Assembly (NCBI RefSeq): GCF_006539565.1 | Contig: NZ_BJNG01000040.1 | Location: 1-64,000 of the forward strand | From: Pseudonocardia hydrocarbonoxydans | Lineage (GTDB): Bacteria; Actinomycetota; Actinomycetes; Mycobacteriales; Pseudonocardiaceae | DNA length: 64,000 nt | Reading direction: 5' to 3' | Shown: positions 38,445-48,107 of the stretch, piece by piece | How the letters are laid out: each line of letters begins with the position of its first letter | Position numbering within the stretch: position 1 is the first letter of the stretch | The notes under the pieces: generated by a model | Told to the model about the DNA's origin: nothing | Database searches by the model: none | The model's input: only the letters and a program-made list of their open reading frames with translations | Translations under genes and position numbers: made by a program

Positions 38445-39284
38445 TCAGGGCGACGTTTTCCACTCACGACCGGTGAGGCGCTCGTAGACCTCGACGTATC
38501 GCGCGCGGGTGGCGTCGACGACCTCGGCGGGGACCTCGGGCCCGGGCGGGGTGCGGTCCCAGTCCAGGCCGGCGGACCAGTCACGCACGTACTGCTTGTC
38601 GAAGGAGAACTGCGGGCCACCCGGCGCCCAGCGGTCGGCGGGCCAGTAGCGCGACGAGTCCGACGTCAGGACCTCGTCGGCGAGCACGATCTCCCCCGCC
38701 GGGTCGAGCCCGAACTCCAGCTTCGTGTCGGCGACGAGCAGCCCGTGCGCGGCGGCCGTCGTCGCCCCGCGCTCGTAGACCGCGAGGGTCAGGTCGCGGA
38801 CCCGCACGGCCCGGTCCACCCCGATCAGCTCCTCCACCTGCGTGAACGACATGAACTCGTCGTGCTCCCCGACGGGCGCCTTGGTGGTCGGGGTGAAGAT
38901 CGGCTCCGGCAGCTTCGAGCCCTCGACGAGCCCGGGCGGCAGCTCCACCCCGGACACGCTGCCGTGCTTCTCGTACTCCTTGAGCCCCAGCCCGGCCAGG
39001 TACCCGCGCGCGATGCACTCGACGGGCAGCATCTCCAGGCGCCGGCAGCGCACCGCCCGCCCGGCGAACTCGGCGGGCACGTCCTGGGACAGGACGTGGT
39101 GCGGCACCAGGTCGGAGAGCTGCTCGAACCACCACAGCGAGAGCTGGGTGAGCAGCGCGCCCTTGTCCGGCACCGGGGTGGGCAGCACGACGTCGTAGAT
39201 CGAGAGCCGGTCGGAGGCGACGAGGATCAGGTCGTCGCCGTCGGCGTAGACGTCGCGGACCTTGCCGCTGTGCAGCAGCTTCAC
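38445..39284 (-). CDS. purC: Phosphoribosylaminoimidazole-succinocarboxamide synthase PurC
   Basis: SAICAR synthetase: joins aspartate to CAIR. 279 residues from GTG 39284, overlapping the purB stop (GTGA). Signatures: LHSGKVRDVYADGD, RRLEMLPVECIARGYLAG, LLVADTKLEFG and LADEVLTSDSSRYW. Confidence 0.97.
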   Translation of the reverse strand: MKLLHSGKVRDVYADGDDLILVASDRLSIYDVVLPTPVPDKGALLTQLSLWWFEQLSDLVPHHVLSQDVPAEFAGRAVRCRRLEMLPVECIARGYLAGLGLKEYEKHGSVSGVELPPGLVEGSKLPEPIFTPTTKAPVGEHDEFMSFTQVEELIGVDRAVRVRDLTLAVYERGATTAAAHGLLVADTKLEFGLDPAGEIVLADEVLTSDSSRYWPADRWAPGGPQFSFDKQYVRDWSAGLDWDRTPPGPEVPAEVVDATRARYVEVYERLTGREWKTSP

Positions 39285-40699
39285 AGGATGGCTCCGGGGG
39301 TGTAGGCGGCGGCCTCGGGGTGCGCGGCGACGATCCCGTCCACCCGCGCGACGACGGCGGCGACCTGCGCGGCGGCCGCCCCGGTGAAGGCCAGCGGGTC
39401 GGTGAGGAGGCCGTCGAACGAGCCGCCGAGGCGCTCGTCGGCGGCGAGGCGGGCCATCAGGTCGTTGTCGGACCGGCCCTTCTCCCGCATCTCCAGCGCC
39501 ACGCCCACGGCGTGCTCCTTGATCACCTCGTGCGCGGTCTCCCGCCCGACGCCCGCCCTCACGGCGGCCATCAGCACCGAGGTGGTGGCCAGGAACGGCA
39601 GGTAACGGTCGAGCTCGCGGGCGATGACGGCCGGGTAGGCGCCGAACTCGTCGAGGACCGTCAGCGTGGTCTCGATCAGCCCGTCGAGGGCGAAGAACGC
39701 GTCGGGCAGCGCGACCCGGCGGACCACGGAGTCGGCGACGTCGCCCTCGTTCCACTGCGCCCCGGCCAGCTCACCGGCCATCCCGGCGTAGCCGCGGAGC
39801 AGGACCATCATCCCGTTGATCCGCTCGGTGGAGCGCGAGTTCATCTTGTGCGGCATCGCCGAGGACCCGACCTGGCCGGGCTGGAAGCCCTCCGTCGCCA
39901 GCTCGATCCCGGCCATCAGCCGGATCGTGGTGGCCAGCGACGACGGCGCCGCCGCCAGCTGCACCAGCGCGGAGAGCACGTCGAAGTCCAGCGACCGCGG
40001 GTAGACCTGGCCGACGCTGGTCAGCGTGGCCTCGAAGCCGAGGTGGGCCGCCACCCGGGACTCCAGCTCCGCCAGGCGCTCGGGAGTGCCGAGGAGGTCG
40101 AGCATGTCCTGCGCGGTGCCCATCGGGCCCTTGATCCCGCGCAGCGGGTAGCGCGCCCGCAGCTCCTCCAGCCGCGCGAACGCCACCAGCAGCTCGTCGG
40201 CCGCGCTCGCGAAGCGCTTGCCCAGCGTGGTGGCCTGCGCGGCGACGTTGTGGCTGCGGCCGGCCATCGTCAGCTCGGCGTGCTCCGCGGCGCGGCGGGC
40301 GAGGCGGGCGAGCACGGCCACCGTGCGGTCGCGGACGTGGGTCAGGGAGAGGCGGATCTGCAGCTGCTCGACGTTCTCGGTGAGGTCGCGGCTGGTCAGA
40401 CCCTTGTGGACGTGCTCGTGCCCGGCGAGGGCGTTGAACTCCTCGATCCGCGCCTTCACGTCGTGCCGGGTGACGCGCTCGCGCGCCGCGATCGAGGCGA
40501 GGTCGACGTCGTCGATCACGCGCTCGTAGTCCTCGACCACCCCGTCGGGTACCGCGACGCCCAGGTCGCGCTGGGCCCGCAGCACGGCGATCCATAGGCG
40601 GCGCTCGAGGACGATCTTGTGCTCGGGTGACCAGAGGCGCACGAGCTCGGCGCTCGCGTAGCGGGCGGCCAGCACGTTGGGGATCGCGGCGGGGGGCAT
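39281..40699 (-). CDS. purB: Adenylosuccinate lyase PurB
   Basis: Cleaves SAICAR to AICAR and adenylosuccinate to AMP. 472 residues from ATG 40699 (a GTG three bases before is possible). Signature GSSAMPHKMNSRSTERING, plus AGRSHNVAAQATTLGKRF. Coupled with purC. Confidence 0.97.
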   Translation of the reverse strand: MPPAAIPNVLAARYASAELVRLWSPEHKIVLERRLWIAVLRAQRDLGVAVPDGVVEDYERVIDDVDLASIAARERVTRHDVKARIEEFNALAGHEHVHKGLTSRDLTENVEQLQIRLSLTHVRDRTVAVLARLARRAAEHAELTMAGRSHNVAAQATTLGKRFASAADELLVAFARLEELRARYPLRGIKGPMGTAQDMLDLLGTPERLAELESRVAAHLGFEATLTSVGQVYPRSLDFDVLSALVQLAAAPSSLATTIRLMAGIELATEGFQPGQVGSSAMPHKMNSRSTERINGMMVLLRGYAGMAGELAGAQWNEGDVADSVVRRVALPDAFFALDGLIETTLTVLDEFGAYPAVIARELDRYLPFLATTSVLMAAVRAGVGRETAHEVIKEHAVGVALEMREKGRSDNDLMARLAADERLGGSFDGLLTDPLAFTGAAAAQVAAVVARVDGIVAAHPEAAAYTPGAIL

Positions 40700-40827
40700 C
40701 ACGTCGGGTCAGCCTACGGGCAGCCGGTCGGAGTACCGCGGCGACGACCCCGGCCCCGGGATCGCGGACCACGTCCCGGCCTCGACGGCGCTGTCCGCCG
40801 TGCTCGTCCCCGGGTGCGCCGGCGGCC

Positions 40828-41409
40828 TCACAGCAGCCGCAGCAGCACCTCGCGCGCGGCGGCCCGGGGATCCGGGTCGGCCTCGATCAGCGCGCTGATC
40901 ACGGCCCCGTCCACCATGCAGACGAGGTCCCGCAGCGCCGCCGGCTCCAGCCGCCGCCCGGACCGGACCAGGATCTCGACGAGCAGCGCGTCCAGCTCGC
41001 CGCGCAGCTCGCGCATCAGCGGCGCGAGGTAGGGACGGCGGCCCGCCCCGACCAGCCGCTCGTAGCGCAGCAGCACCGCGTCCAGGCCGCCGTCGCGGGA
41101 CTCCGGGCCCAGCAGCTGGTCGATCACCAGCTCCACCAGCTCGGGGGTGTCGGCGCTCCCGGGGGCGAGTGCGGCGAGCTGGGCGCGACCCTCGTCCAGC
41201 TCGTCGCGGCTGGTGCGCTCGGCCGCCGCGGTGACCAGGTCGTCGAGCGAGTCGAAGTAGTAGGTGGTGGACGACAGCGGCAGCCCGGCCCGCTCGGCCA
41301 CGGCCCGGTGCCGCACGGCGTCGAACCCGCCGGAGCGCAGCAGGGCCGCGGCGGCCGTCACCAGCTCGGCGCGGCGCCGTTCACCCTTCGGGGTCCCCAC
41401 CGCGGCCAT
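40828..41409 (-). CDS. TetR-family transcriptional regulator
   Basis: 193 residues with an N-terminal helix-turn-helix (GFDAVRHRAVAERAGLPLSSTTYYFDSLDDLV) and a helical ligand domain. Divergent or neighbouring target unclear; nearest leftward gene is purB. Effector unknown. Confidence 0.88.
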   Translation of the reverse strand: MAAVGTPKGERRRAELVTAAAALLRSGGFDAVRHRAVAERAGLPLSSTTYYFDSLDDLVTAAAERTSRDELDEGRAQLAALAPGSADTPELVELVIDQLLGPESRDGGLDAVLLRYERLVGAGRRPYLAPLMRELRGELDALLVEILVRSGRRLEPAALRDLVCMVDGAVISALIEADPDPRAAAREVLLRLL

Positions 41410-41424
41410 TCTCCCCGCGGACGG

Positions 41425-42084
41425 TCAGAGACGGGGAGCGAGGTCGGCGGCGGTGGCGTCGAGGCGGTCGGCGAACGGGGCGGGCGTGCCGGGGCCCTCG
41501 CCCCGGGAGCCGACGACGACCGTGCCCCCCGACGCCGTCGCGGCCACCGCACTCGGCCCGCTCGTCGGCCCGGCGGGCTCCCCGGGCGGCAGGTACTCCA
41601 CGGTGAGCAGGCCCGCCGTGCCGCCGTCGGAGACCTCCAGGCTGACGCCCCGCTCGCCGCCCGGGCGGCAGTCGGTCGTCACCGCGGCCTCGACGGCCCC
41701 GGCCACCTCGGGCAGCACCTCCTCCAGGACGGCGCGCAGCTGCGGGTCCTGGCGCTGCGCGCACTCCGTGGTGCCCGGCCCGAGCGGGACGGGCGCCGCC
41801 CGCACGGCGTCGGCGGCGGCCCCGGCCTCCGCGGCCGCCTCCGGCGCGGCGGCCGGTGCGGCGGCCGACGACACGGCGTCCCCGCCCGGGCGGGGCAGCC
41901 CCACGGCCACCCCCACCCCGGTGACGACGAGCAGCGCCATCGCGCCCCCGAGCACGGCGGAGCGGCGCCGGGCGGTGATCCGGCGCGAGGTCGCGACCAC
42001 GCGGTCGTGGTCGAACCGGGGCGGCGGCGGGGTCTCGGCGGCGGCCTGGGAGAACAGGGCCGCGAGGCGGTCGTCGTCGGTCAT
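41425..42084 (-). CDS. Membrane protein paired with ECF sigma factor (probable anti-sigma factor)
   Basis: 219 residues: cytosolic N-terminus (RLAALFSQAAAETPPPPRFD), one TM helix (SAVLGGAMALLVVTGVGVAVGL) and an extracytoplasmic Ala-rich, Cys-containing domain (TTECAQRQDPQL, TTDCRPGG). ATG follows GGAGGAGGAACCG. Located 13 bp after the sigma gene, a usual anti-sigma position; no zinc HxxxCxxC motif is present. Role inferred from context. Confidence 0.65.
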   Translation of the reverse strand: MTDDDRLAALFSQAAAETPPPPRFDHDRVVATSRRITARRRSAVLGGAMALLVVTGVGVAVGLPRPGGDAVSSAAAPAAAPEAAAEAGAAADAVRAAPVPLGPGTTECAQRQDPQLRAVLEEVLPEVAGAVEAAVTTDCRPGGERGVSLEVSDGGTAGLLTVEYLPPGEPAGPTSGPSAVAATASGGTVVVGSRGEGPGTPAPFADRLDATAADLAPRL

Positions 42085-42097
42085 CGGTTCCTCCTCC

Positions 42098-42610
42098 TCA
42101 GCCGGCCGGTCGCAGGTCGTCGAGCGTGTCGCCGAGCACCGCGCGCAGCGCGGCGAGCCCGTGCGAGGTCTGGCTCTTCACCGTGCCCTCCGAGCAGCCC
42201 AGCGCGGCGGCGGTGCCCGCGACGTCGAGCCCCTCGAGGTAGCGCAGCACCAGAACCGCGCGCTGGCGGGGCGGTACGGAGCGCAGCCCGTCGACGAGGA
42301 CGTGGCGGGTGGCCACCCCGTCGGTGGCGGACGCGACGGCGCCCGCCTCCACGACGTCGGTGAACCGCTCGCGCCGCCACGGCCGCCGCGACTCGTCGAC
42401 GACCGAGCGCACGAGCGTGCGGCGCATCCACGCGTCGAGCGCGGCCGTGTCGCGGATCCGGCGCCAGTGCCGGTGCAGGGCGACGAACGCGGCCTGGGCG
42501 TGGTCGTCAGCGCGGTGCCAGTCGCCGCAGAGCAGGTACGCGGTGCGCCGCACGGCGTCGCGACGCGCGCGGAAGTAGGCCTCGAACGCCGCCTCGGCGG
42601 ACTCGTCCAA
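42098..42610 (-). CDS. SigE-family ECF RNA polymerase sigma factor
   Basis: 170 residues from TTG 42610, chosen because GGAGGAGG lies 8 bp upstream and no other start fits. Sigma-70 region 2 (FEAYFRARRDAVRRTAYLLC) and region 4 (LEGLDVAGTAAALGCSEGTVK) are present. SigE-like families of about 170 residues are common in actinobacteria. A threonine aldolase gene is divergent. Confidence 0.88.
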   Translation of the reverse strand: MDESAEAAFEAYFRARRDAVRRTAYLLCGDWHRADDHAQAAFVALHRHWRRIRDTAALDAWMRRTLVRSVVDESRRPWRRERFTDVVEAGAVASATDGVATRHVLVDGLRSVPPRQRAVLVLRYLEGLDVAGTAAALGCSEGTVKSQTSHGLAALRAVLGDTLDDLRPAG

Positions 42611-42773
42611 CGCGGTGCCTCCTCCCCCTCCGACTCCCCCTCCGGACCCTGGACGGGCGCGCGGGCGGACACGGTTGCACGCCCCGCCACACCTCCCCCG
42701 ATCGGCCCAATGTCGTGACCGGAACGTGACCCTGGCGCGACCGGGGCGAGTCCGGCTGGTTGAATCCGACACT

Positions 42774-43934
42774 GTGCGATCCACCTCACGCTCCCGCCGG
42801 GCGTCCGCGAAGGCGGGTCCGATCGACCTGCGGTCGGACACCGTCACCCGTCCCACCAGCGAGATGCGCGCGGCGATGGCCGCCGCCGACGTGGGCGACG
42901 ACGTCCTCGACGGCGACCCGACGATGCGCGAGCTGGAGGTCCGCGTCGCGGGCCTGCTCGGCGCCGCCGACGCGCTGTGGACGCCGAGCGGGTCGATGGG
43001 CAACCTCATCGCGCTGATGGCCCACCTGAGCCGCGGCGACGCGTTCCTCGCCCCCGCCGGCGCGCACGTCCTCGACGCCGAGCTGGGCACGGCCGCGTGG
43101 CTCGCCGGCGGCATGCCGCGCCCGCTGCCGCACGACGGCGGCCCGGGCAAGGTCACCCCCGACGCCGTACGCCGCGCCGCGGGCACGCCCGGGCCCTACT
43201 TCACGCTGCGCACCACGCTGCTGTGCCTGGAGAACACCCACAACGCCGCGGGCGGCACCGTCACCGCCCCCGAGGAGCACGCGGCCGTGGCCGCCGCGGC
43301 GCGCGCCGCGAAGCTGCGCGTGCACCTCGACGGCGCCCGGCTGTGGAACGCCGCCGCCGCGCTCGGGGTGCCGCCCGGTGCCCTCACCGTGGGCGCCGAC
43401 ACCGTGCAGGTGTGCCTGAGCAAGGGCCTCGGCGCGCCCGTCGGCTCCGTGGTGGCGGGGTCGACGGAGTTCGTGGACGAGGCCCGGCGGCTGCGCAAGA
43501 TGCTCGGCGGCGGGGTCCGCCAGGGCGGCGTGCTGGCCGCGGCCGGGCTCGTCGCGCTCGACCGGATCGACCGCCTCGCCGACGACCACCGCCGCGCCCG
43601 CACCCTCGCCGACGGCCTGCGCGAGCGCGGCTGGCAGGCGGCGGTCCCGCAGACCAACATCGTCCTGATCCCCGTCGCCGACCTCGACGGCACGCTGCGC
43701 CGCCTCGCCGACGCGGGCGTGCGGGCGGTGGCGATGTCCGGCCAGGTCCGGCTGATGACCCACGCCGACGTCGACGACGCCGACATCGCCGTGGCGCTCG
43801 ACCGGATCGGCGCCCCGGGGGCCGGCACCGGCGAGGACGGCCGGGCCGACGGGCGCGCCGCCTACGCCCCGGTGCAGCGGGGGCTCAGGTCGTCGGGTGC
43901 CGGTCGCGCTCCAGCGCGTCCAGGCGGGCGCTGA
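42774..43934 (+). CDS. ltaE: Low-specificity L-threonine aldolase (PLP enzyme)
   Basis: 386 residues from GTG 42774, in frame with an open region upstream; probable leaderless start as no ribosome site is seen. IDLRSDTVTRPTSEMRAAM, GDDVLDGDPTM and HLDGARLWNAAAALG are threonine-aldolase marks; the PLP lysine lies in LSKGLGAPVGS. Splits Thr or allo-Thr to glycine and acetaldehyde. Last ~50 bp overlap the convergent K+ channel gene. Confidence 0.92.
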   Translation: MRSTSRSRRASAKAGPIDLRSDTVTRPTSEMRAAMAAADVGDDVLDGDPTMRELEVRVAGLLGAADALWTPSGSMGNLIALMAHLSRGDAFLAPAGAHVLDAELGTAAWLAGGMPRPLPHDGGPGKVTPDAVRRAAGTPGPYFTLRTTLLCLENTHNAAGGTVTAPEEHAAVAAAARAAKLRVHLDGARLWNAAAALGVPPGALTVGADTVQVCLSKGLGAPVGSVVAGSTEFVDEARRLRKMLGGGVRQGGVLAAAGLVALDRIDRLADDHRRARTLADGLRERGWQAAVPQTNIVLIPVADLDGTLRRLADAGVRAVAMSGQVRLMTHADVDDADIAVALDRIGAPGAGTGEDGRADGRAAYAPVQRGLRSSGAGRAPARPGGR

Positions 43935-44649
43935 TCGCCCGCAGCTCGGCCAGCACCTGCCCCAGCTGCCCCTCGACGTCGTCGAACTCGTCCTCCAGCT
44001 CGTCGCCGATCCGCTCCCCGGCCTTGCGCAGGTTCTCCACGAACCAGCTCGCGATCGACGCCGTCACCACGCCGAGCAGCGCGATCCCGGCGACCATCAG
44101 CGATCCCGCGACGACCCGACCCTCGAACGTCACCGGGAAGCGGTCGCCGTAGCCGACGGTGGAGATCGTGGTCAGCGTCCACCACACCGCGTCGCCGAAG
44201 GTGGTGATCGACGCGCCGGGGGCGTCCCGCTCGGCGTCGAGCACGGCCAGTGAGGCGACGAACCCCACCAGCGCCACCGTGCCGACGACGTAGAACACGA
44301 CGCGGCCGCGCACGTCGTCACGCAGCTGGCGGTTGAGCACGCTGATCACGGTGATCACCCGCAGCGCGCGGAGCTGGCGGAACATCGGCAGCAGCAGGAT
44401 CGCCAGGTCCAGCAGGTGCGTGTAGACGAACCGCCACCGGTTCTGCGCCAGCCAGATGCGCACCAGGTAGTCCAGGCCGAACACGATCCAGACACCGGTG
44501 ACGACCGCCTCCAGCAGCGTCGCGCCCGGCTCGCCCATCGCCGGGTCGAGCACCTGCCAGGCGTAGGCCACGAGGAACAGGACCGCGAGGCCCGTGAGCC
44601 ACCAGTCCACCCGCCGGTCCCAGGCCTGGATGCGCGGCTCACCGTCCAT
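43885..44649 (-). CDS. Voltage-gated-like potassium channel
   Basis: 254 residues with six TM helices and the selectivity filter TVGYGDRFPVT. A C-terminal coiled coil (DEFDDVEGQLGQVLAELRAI) probably tetramerises the channel. S4 is short with few arginines (RQLRALRVITVISVLNRQLR), so voltage sensing is uncertain. Confidence 0.9.
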   Translation of the reverse strand: MDGEPRIQAWDRRVDWWLTGLAVLFLVAYAWQVLDPAMGEPGATLLEAVVTGVWIVFGLDYLVRIWLAQNRWRFVYTHLLDLAILLLPMFRQLRALRVITVISVLNRQLRDDVRGRVVFYVVGTVALVGFVASLAVLDAERDAPGASITTFGDAVWWTLTTISTVGYGDRFPVTFEGRVVAGSLMVAGIALLGVVTASIASWFVENLRKAGERIGDELEDEFDDVEGQLGQVLAELRAISARLDALERDRHPTT

Positions 44650-44670
44650 GGCGCGGGACAGTACTGCCGA

Positions 44671-45852
44671 TCAGCGGGGGACGGTCCCGATCCACGCCTC
44701 CAACCTGGTCAGCGCCTCGCGGACGTCCTCGGTGGACCCGGCGCAGGAGAACCGGATCCAGCGGTGCCCGTCGACGGGGTCGAAGTCCAGGCCCGGCGCC
44801 ACGGCGAGGCCGACGTCGGCGAGCAGGCGCCGCGTCAGCTCCATCGAGTCGGCCGTCAGGTGCGACACCTCGGCGTAGACGTAGAAGGCGCCGTCGGCGG
44901 GGGCGAGCGTCGTGATCCCGATCCGGGGCAGGCCGGCGAGCAGCAGGTCGCGGTTGACCGCGTAGCGGCCCACGTGCCCGTCGGCCTCGGCGTAGCTCGA
45001 CTCCGCGAACGCCCCCAGCGCCGCGCGCTGCGCCGGGGCGGGCGGGCAGACGGTGAAGTTGCCCGCCACGCAGTCGGCCGCGCGCAGCAGCCGCGGCGGC
45101 AGCAGCAGCCAGCCCAGCCGCCAGCCCGTCATCGAGAAGTACTTGGAGAAGGAGTTGACGACGATCGCCTCGCGCGAGGTCTCCCAGGCGCACGAGGTCG
45201 CGGGCGCGCCGGGGTAGGAGATGCCGTGGTAGATCTCGTCGCTGACGAGCTGGACGCCGCTGCGCTCGCAGTACCGCGCGAGCGCCGCGAGCTCGGCGGG
45301 ATCGAGCACGGTGCCCGTCGGGTTCGCCGGGCTGGCCACGACCAGGCCCTTCACCGGCTCGTCGAGCGCCTCCAGCATCTCCACGGTCGGCTGGTAGCGC
45401 GTCTGCGGCCCGCACGGCAGCTCGACGACCTCGCAGCCCAGCGCCGAGAGGATGTTGCGGTAGCAGGGGTAGCCGGGGCGGGCCATCGCGACGCGGTCAC
45501 CCGCGTCGAAGGCGGCGAGGAACGCGAGCAGGAACCCGCCCGACGAACCGGTGGTGACCACGACCTGCTCGGGCGGCACGTCGAGGCCGTGGGTACGGCC
45601 GTAGTGGCCGGCGATCGCGGCCCGCAGCTCGGGGACGCCCAGCGCCACGGTGTAGCCGAGGACCTCGTCGGCGATCGCGGCCGTCGCGGCGGCCCGCACG
45701 GCCTGCGGGGCACCGGTCGAGGGCTGGCCCGCGGAGAGGTTGACCAGGTCGCCGTGCGTGCGCTGCCGCTCCGCGGCGGCCGCCCACACGTCCATGACGT
45801 GGAACGGCGGGATGGCGGCGCGGCGGGAGACGGTCGGCAGGGGGGTCGTCAC
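44671..45852 (-). CDS. PLP-dependent aminotransferase (class I/II)
   Basis: 393 residues from GTG 45852; an open frame extends much further upstream but has no coding look. Marks: NLSAGQPSTGAPQAVRAA, SGGFLLAFLAAF, ASPANPTGTVLD, SDEIYHGISY and the PLP lysine in NSFSKYFSMTGWRLGW. Close to actinobacterial aspartate/alanine transaminases. Substrate not decided. Confidence 0.9.
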   Translation of the reverse strand: MTTPLPTVSRRAAIPPFHVMDVWAAAAERQRTHGDLVNLSAGQPSTGAPQAVRAAATAAIADEVLGYTVALGVPELRAAIAGHYGRTHGLDVPPEQVVVTTGSSGGFLLAFLAAFDAGDRVAMARPGYPCYRNILSALGCEVVELPCGPQTRYQPTVEMLEALDEPVKGLVVASPANPTGTVLDPAELAALARYCERSGVQLVSDEIYHGISYPGAPATSCAWETSREAIVVNSFSKYFSMTGWRLGWLLLPPRLLRAADCVAGNFTVCPPAPAQRAALGAFAESSYAEADGHVGRYAVNRDLLLAGLPRIGITTLAPADGAFYVYAEVSHLTADSMELTRRLLADVGLAVAPGLDFDPVDGHRWIRFSCAGSTEDVREALTRLEAWIGTVPR

Positions 45853-45931
45853 GGTGTCGAGCCTAGGAAGCGCGACGGGCGGGCCGCGCTCCCCCCAGAG
45901 GAGCCCGGCCCGCCCGCGGCGGCCAACGACG

Positions 45932-46465
45932 TCAGACGATGCCGCTGACGAGGTCCGTGGCGGAGAAGAGGCCGGGGGAGGGCAGGGTGCCGGCGCCGCT
46001 CTCCAGGTCGCCGCTCTCAAGGTCGTCGCTCTCCGCCTCGAGGTCCATCGCGGCCGACAGCGGGATCTCGGGCAGGGCGTCGGCGCCGGGCAGCGAGTCC
46101 GCACCCGGGAGCGCGGGCAGGGCGTCCGTGCCCGGCAGCGAGTCGGCCGGGAGCTCCGGCAGGCCGTCGGCACCGGGAAGGCCCGGCAGGGCGGGCAGGC
46201 CCGGGAGGGCCGCGAGGTCGAAGGCGTCACCGGCCGGGAGACCCCCGACACCGGCGGGCTCCGGCAGCGACGCCTCGGACATCTCGCCGTCGACGGAGAA
46301 GGAGTCGGCGGCCAGGTCGGCGGAGAGGCGATGGTCGTCGAGGGCGGCGGCCGACGCCGGACCGGCGACGGCGAGCAGCGCGACCGGGGCACCGACGGCG
46401 CCCACGGCGACCCGACCGGCGAGTGCGGCGGCCCGGCTCGGAGCGGCGTGACGGGGGTTGCTCAT
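45932..46465 (-). CDS. Secreted Pro/Leu-rich repeat protein
   Basis: 177 residues. Signal peptide (AALAGRVAVGAVGAPVALLAVAGPASA, cut after ASA), then a low-complexity body with repeats of LPGAD/LP type (LPGLPALPGLPGADGLPEL). No enzymatic motif. ATG follows AGAGGAACACC. Looks like a surface or cell-wall protein; function unknown. Confidence 0.7.
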   Translation of the reverse strand: MSNPRHAAPSRAAALAGRVAVGAVGAPVALLAVAGPASAAALDDHRLSADLAADSFSVDGEMSEASLPEPAGVGGLPAGDAFDLAALPGLPALPGLPGADGLPELPADSLPGTDALPALPGADSLPGADALPEIPLSAAMDLEAESDDLESGDLESGAGTLPSPGLFSATDLVSGIV

Positions 46466-46721
46466 GCGGTGTTCCTCTGCTTCGGGGGAAGGGAGCTGCC
46501 CGGAGCACCGCGTCCGCGGCCGGTGGATGCGGGGAGCGACGGCCGTGTCGGGCTCCGGACGCGCAGAGACTGGCCGCTCCCCGGATCGCCCGCAAGTTGC
46601 CGTCAGTGACCGATTCGCCCCGTTGCGCCGCCGAATGAGCGCACGACCTGCACGGAAGGCTGCCCCAAATGCGGGAGCGCCCGCGTCACATCCTCAGATC
46701 GGGTGACGTTGCGTAACCTTG

Positions 46722-47987
46722 TCACCCGGCCGTGGGAACGGTGATCTCTCCGCGGACGGCCTTCAGGGCGATGTCGGTGCGGTGGTGCGAGCCCGCCAGG
46801 TGCACCGCGTCGACGCGGCGGTAGGCGTCCTCGCGTGCGGCGGCGAGATCCGCCCCGGTGCCCACGACCGACAGCACCCGCCCCCCGGAGGAGACCACGG
46901 CACCGTCGTCGCGGCGGCGGGTGCCGGCGTGCAGCACGCCCTCGCCGTCGGCCCCGGTGATCGGGTCGCCCACCCGCGGGGTGCCCGGGTAGCCCTCGGC
47001 GGCCACGACGACGGTGACCGCGGCGCCCTCGGCCCACTCCAGCGGCGGTACGCCGGACAGCGCGCCGGTCGCCGTGGCGTGCAGCAGACCGGCCAGCGGG
47101 GTGCGCAGCAGCGCGAGCACGGCCTGGGTCTCCGGATCGCCGAACCGGCAGTTGAACTCGATCACCGAGGGCCCGCGCGAGGTGAGCGCCAGCCCGGCGT
47201 ACAGCAGCCCGGAGAACGGGGTGCCGCGTGCCACCATCTCCCGCGCGACCGGCGCCACGACCAGCTCGACCAGCTCGTCGGCCAGGCCGGGGGACGCCCA
47301 CGGCAGCGGCGCGTAGGCGCCCATCCCGCCGGTGTTGGGGCCGCTGTCGTCGTCACCGACGCGCTTGAAGTCCTGCGCGGGCAGCAGCGGCACCACCGTC
47401 CCGCCGTCGACGAGGCAGAACAGCGACGCCTCCGGCCCGTCGAGGAACGCCTCCAGCAGCACCGGGTGCCCGCCGTCGAGCAGGGTCATGGCGTGCGCGC
47501 GGGCGAGATCGCGGTCGGGGGTGACGACGACGCCCTTGCCGGCCGCGAGCCCGTCGTCCTTGACGACGTACGGCGGGTCGAAGCGGTCGAGCGCGGCGTC
47601 GAGGTGGGCCGGGTTGACGACGATCTCGCAGCCGGCGGTGGGCACCCCCGCCGCGGCCATGACGTCCTTGGCGAACGCCTTGGAGCCCTCGATCCGGGCG
47701 GCCTCGGCGCCCGGCCCGAAGCAGGGGATGCCGGCGGCGCGCACGGCGTCGGCGACGCCGGCGACCAGCGGCACCTCGGGCCCGATCACCACCAGGTCGG
47801 CCTGCCACTGCCCGGCCAGCGCGGTGACGGCGGCGGGATCGACGACGTCGAGCCCCCGCTGCTCGGCCACCGAGGCCGTTCCCGCATTGCCCGGGGCGCA
47901 GGCGAGCGCCGTCACCCCGGGATCCTGCGCGAGGGCGAGGAGGATGGCGTGCTCTCGAGCACCGGACCCGACGACCAGGACGCGCAC
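46722..47987 (-). CDS. purD: Phosphoribosylamine-glycine ligase PurD
   Basis: Makes GAR from phosphoribosylamine and glycine. 421 residues; ATP-grasp domain with [41 protein letters not shown] and [34 protein letters not shown] inverted repeat overlaps the stop. Confidence 0.97.
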   Translation of the reverse strand: MRVLVVGSGAREHAILLALAQDPGVTALACAPGNAGTASVAEQRGLDVVDPAAVTALAGQWQADLVVIGPEVPLVAGVADAVRAAGIPCFGPGAEAARIEGSKAFAKDVMAAAGVPTAGCEIVVNPAHLDAALDRFDPPYVVKDDGLAAGKGVVVTPDRDLARAHAMTLLDGGHPVLLEAFLDGPEASLFCLVDGGTVVPLLPAQDFKRVGDDDSGPNTGGMGAYAPLPWASPGLADELVELVVAPVAREMVARGTPFSGLLYAGLALTSRGPSVIEFNCRFGDPETQAVLALLRTPLAGLLHATATGALSGVPPLEWAEGAAVTVVVAAEGYPGTPRVGDPITGADGEGVLHAGTRRRDDGAVVSSGGRVLSVVGTGADLAAAREDAYRRVDAVHLAGSHHRTDIALKAVRGEITVPTAG

Positions 47988-48107
47988 GGGGGGAGCCTAG
48001 AGCGGCGCCCCGCCGGTACTGTCGCCGCACCTGCCGTTCACTCCCCCGACCCGGCACCGACGCGCTCCCGTGACGGCGCATTGACCCGCCCCGTCGAGTC
48101 TGACCCC

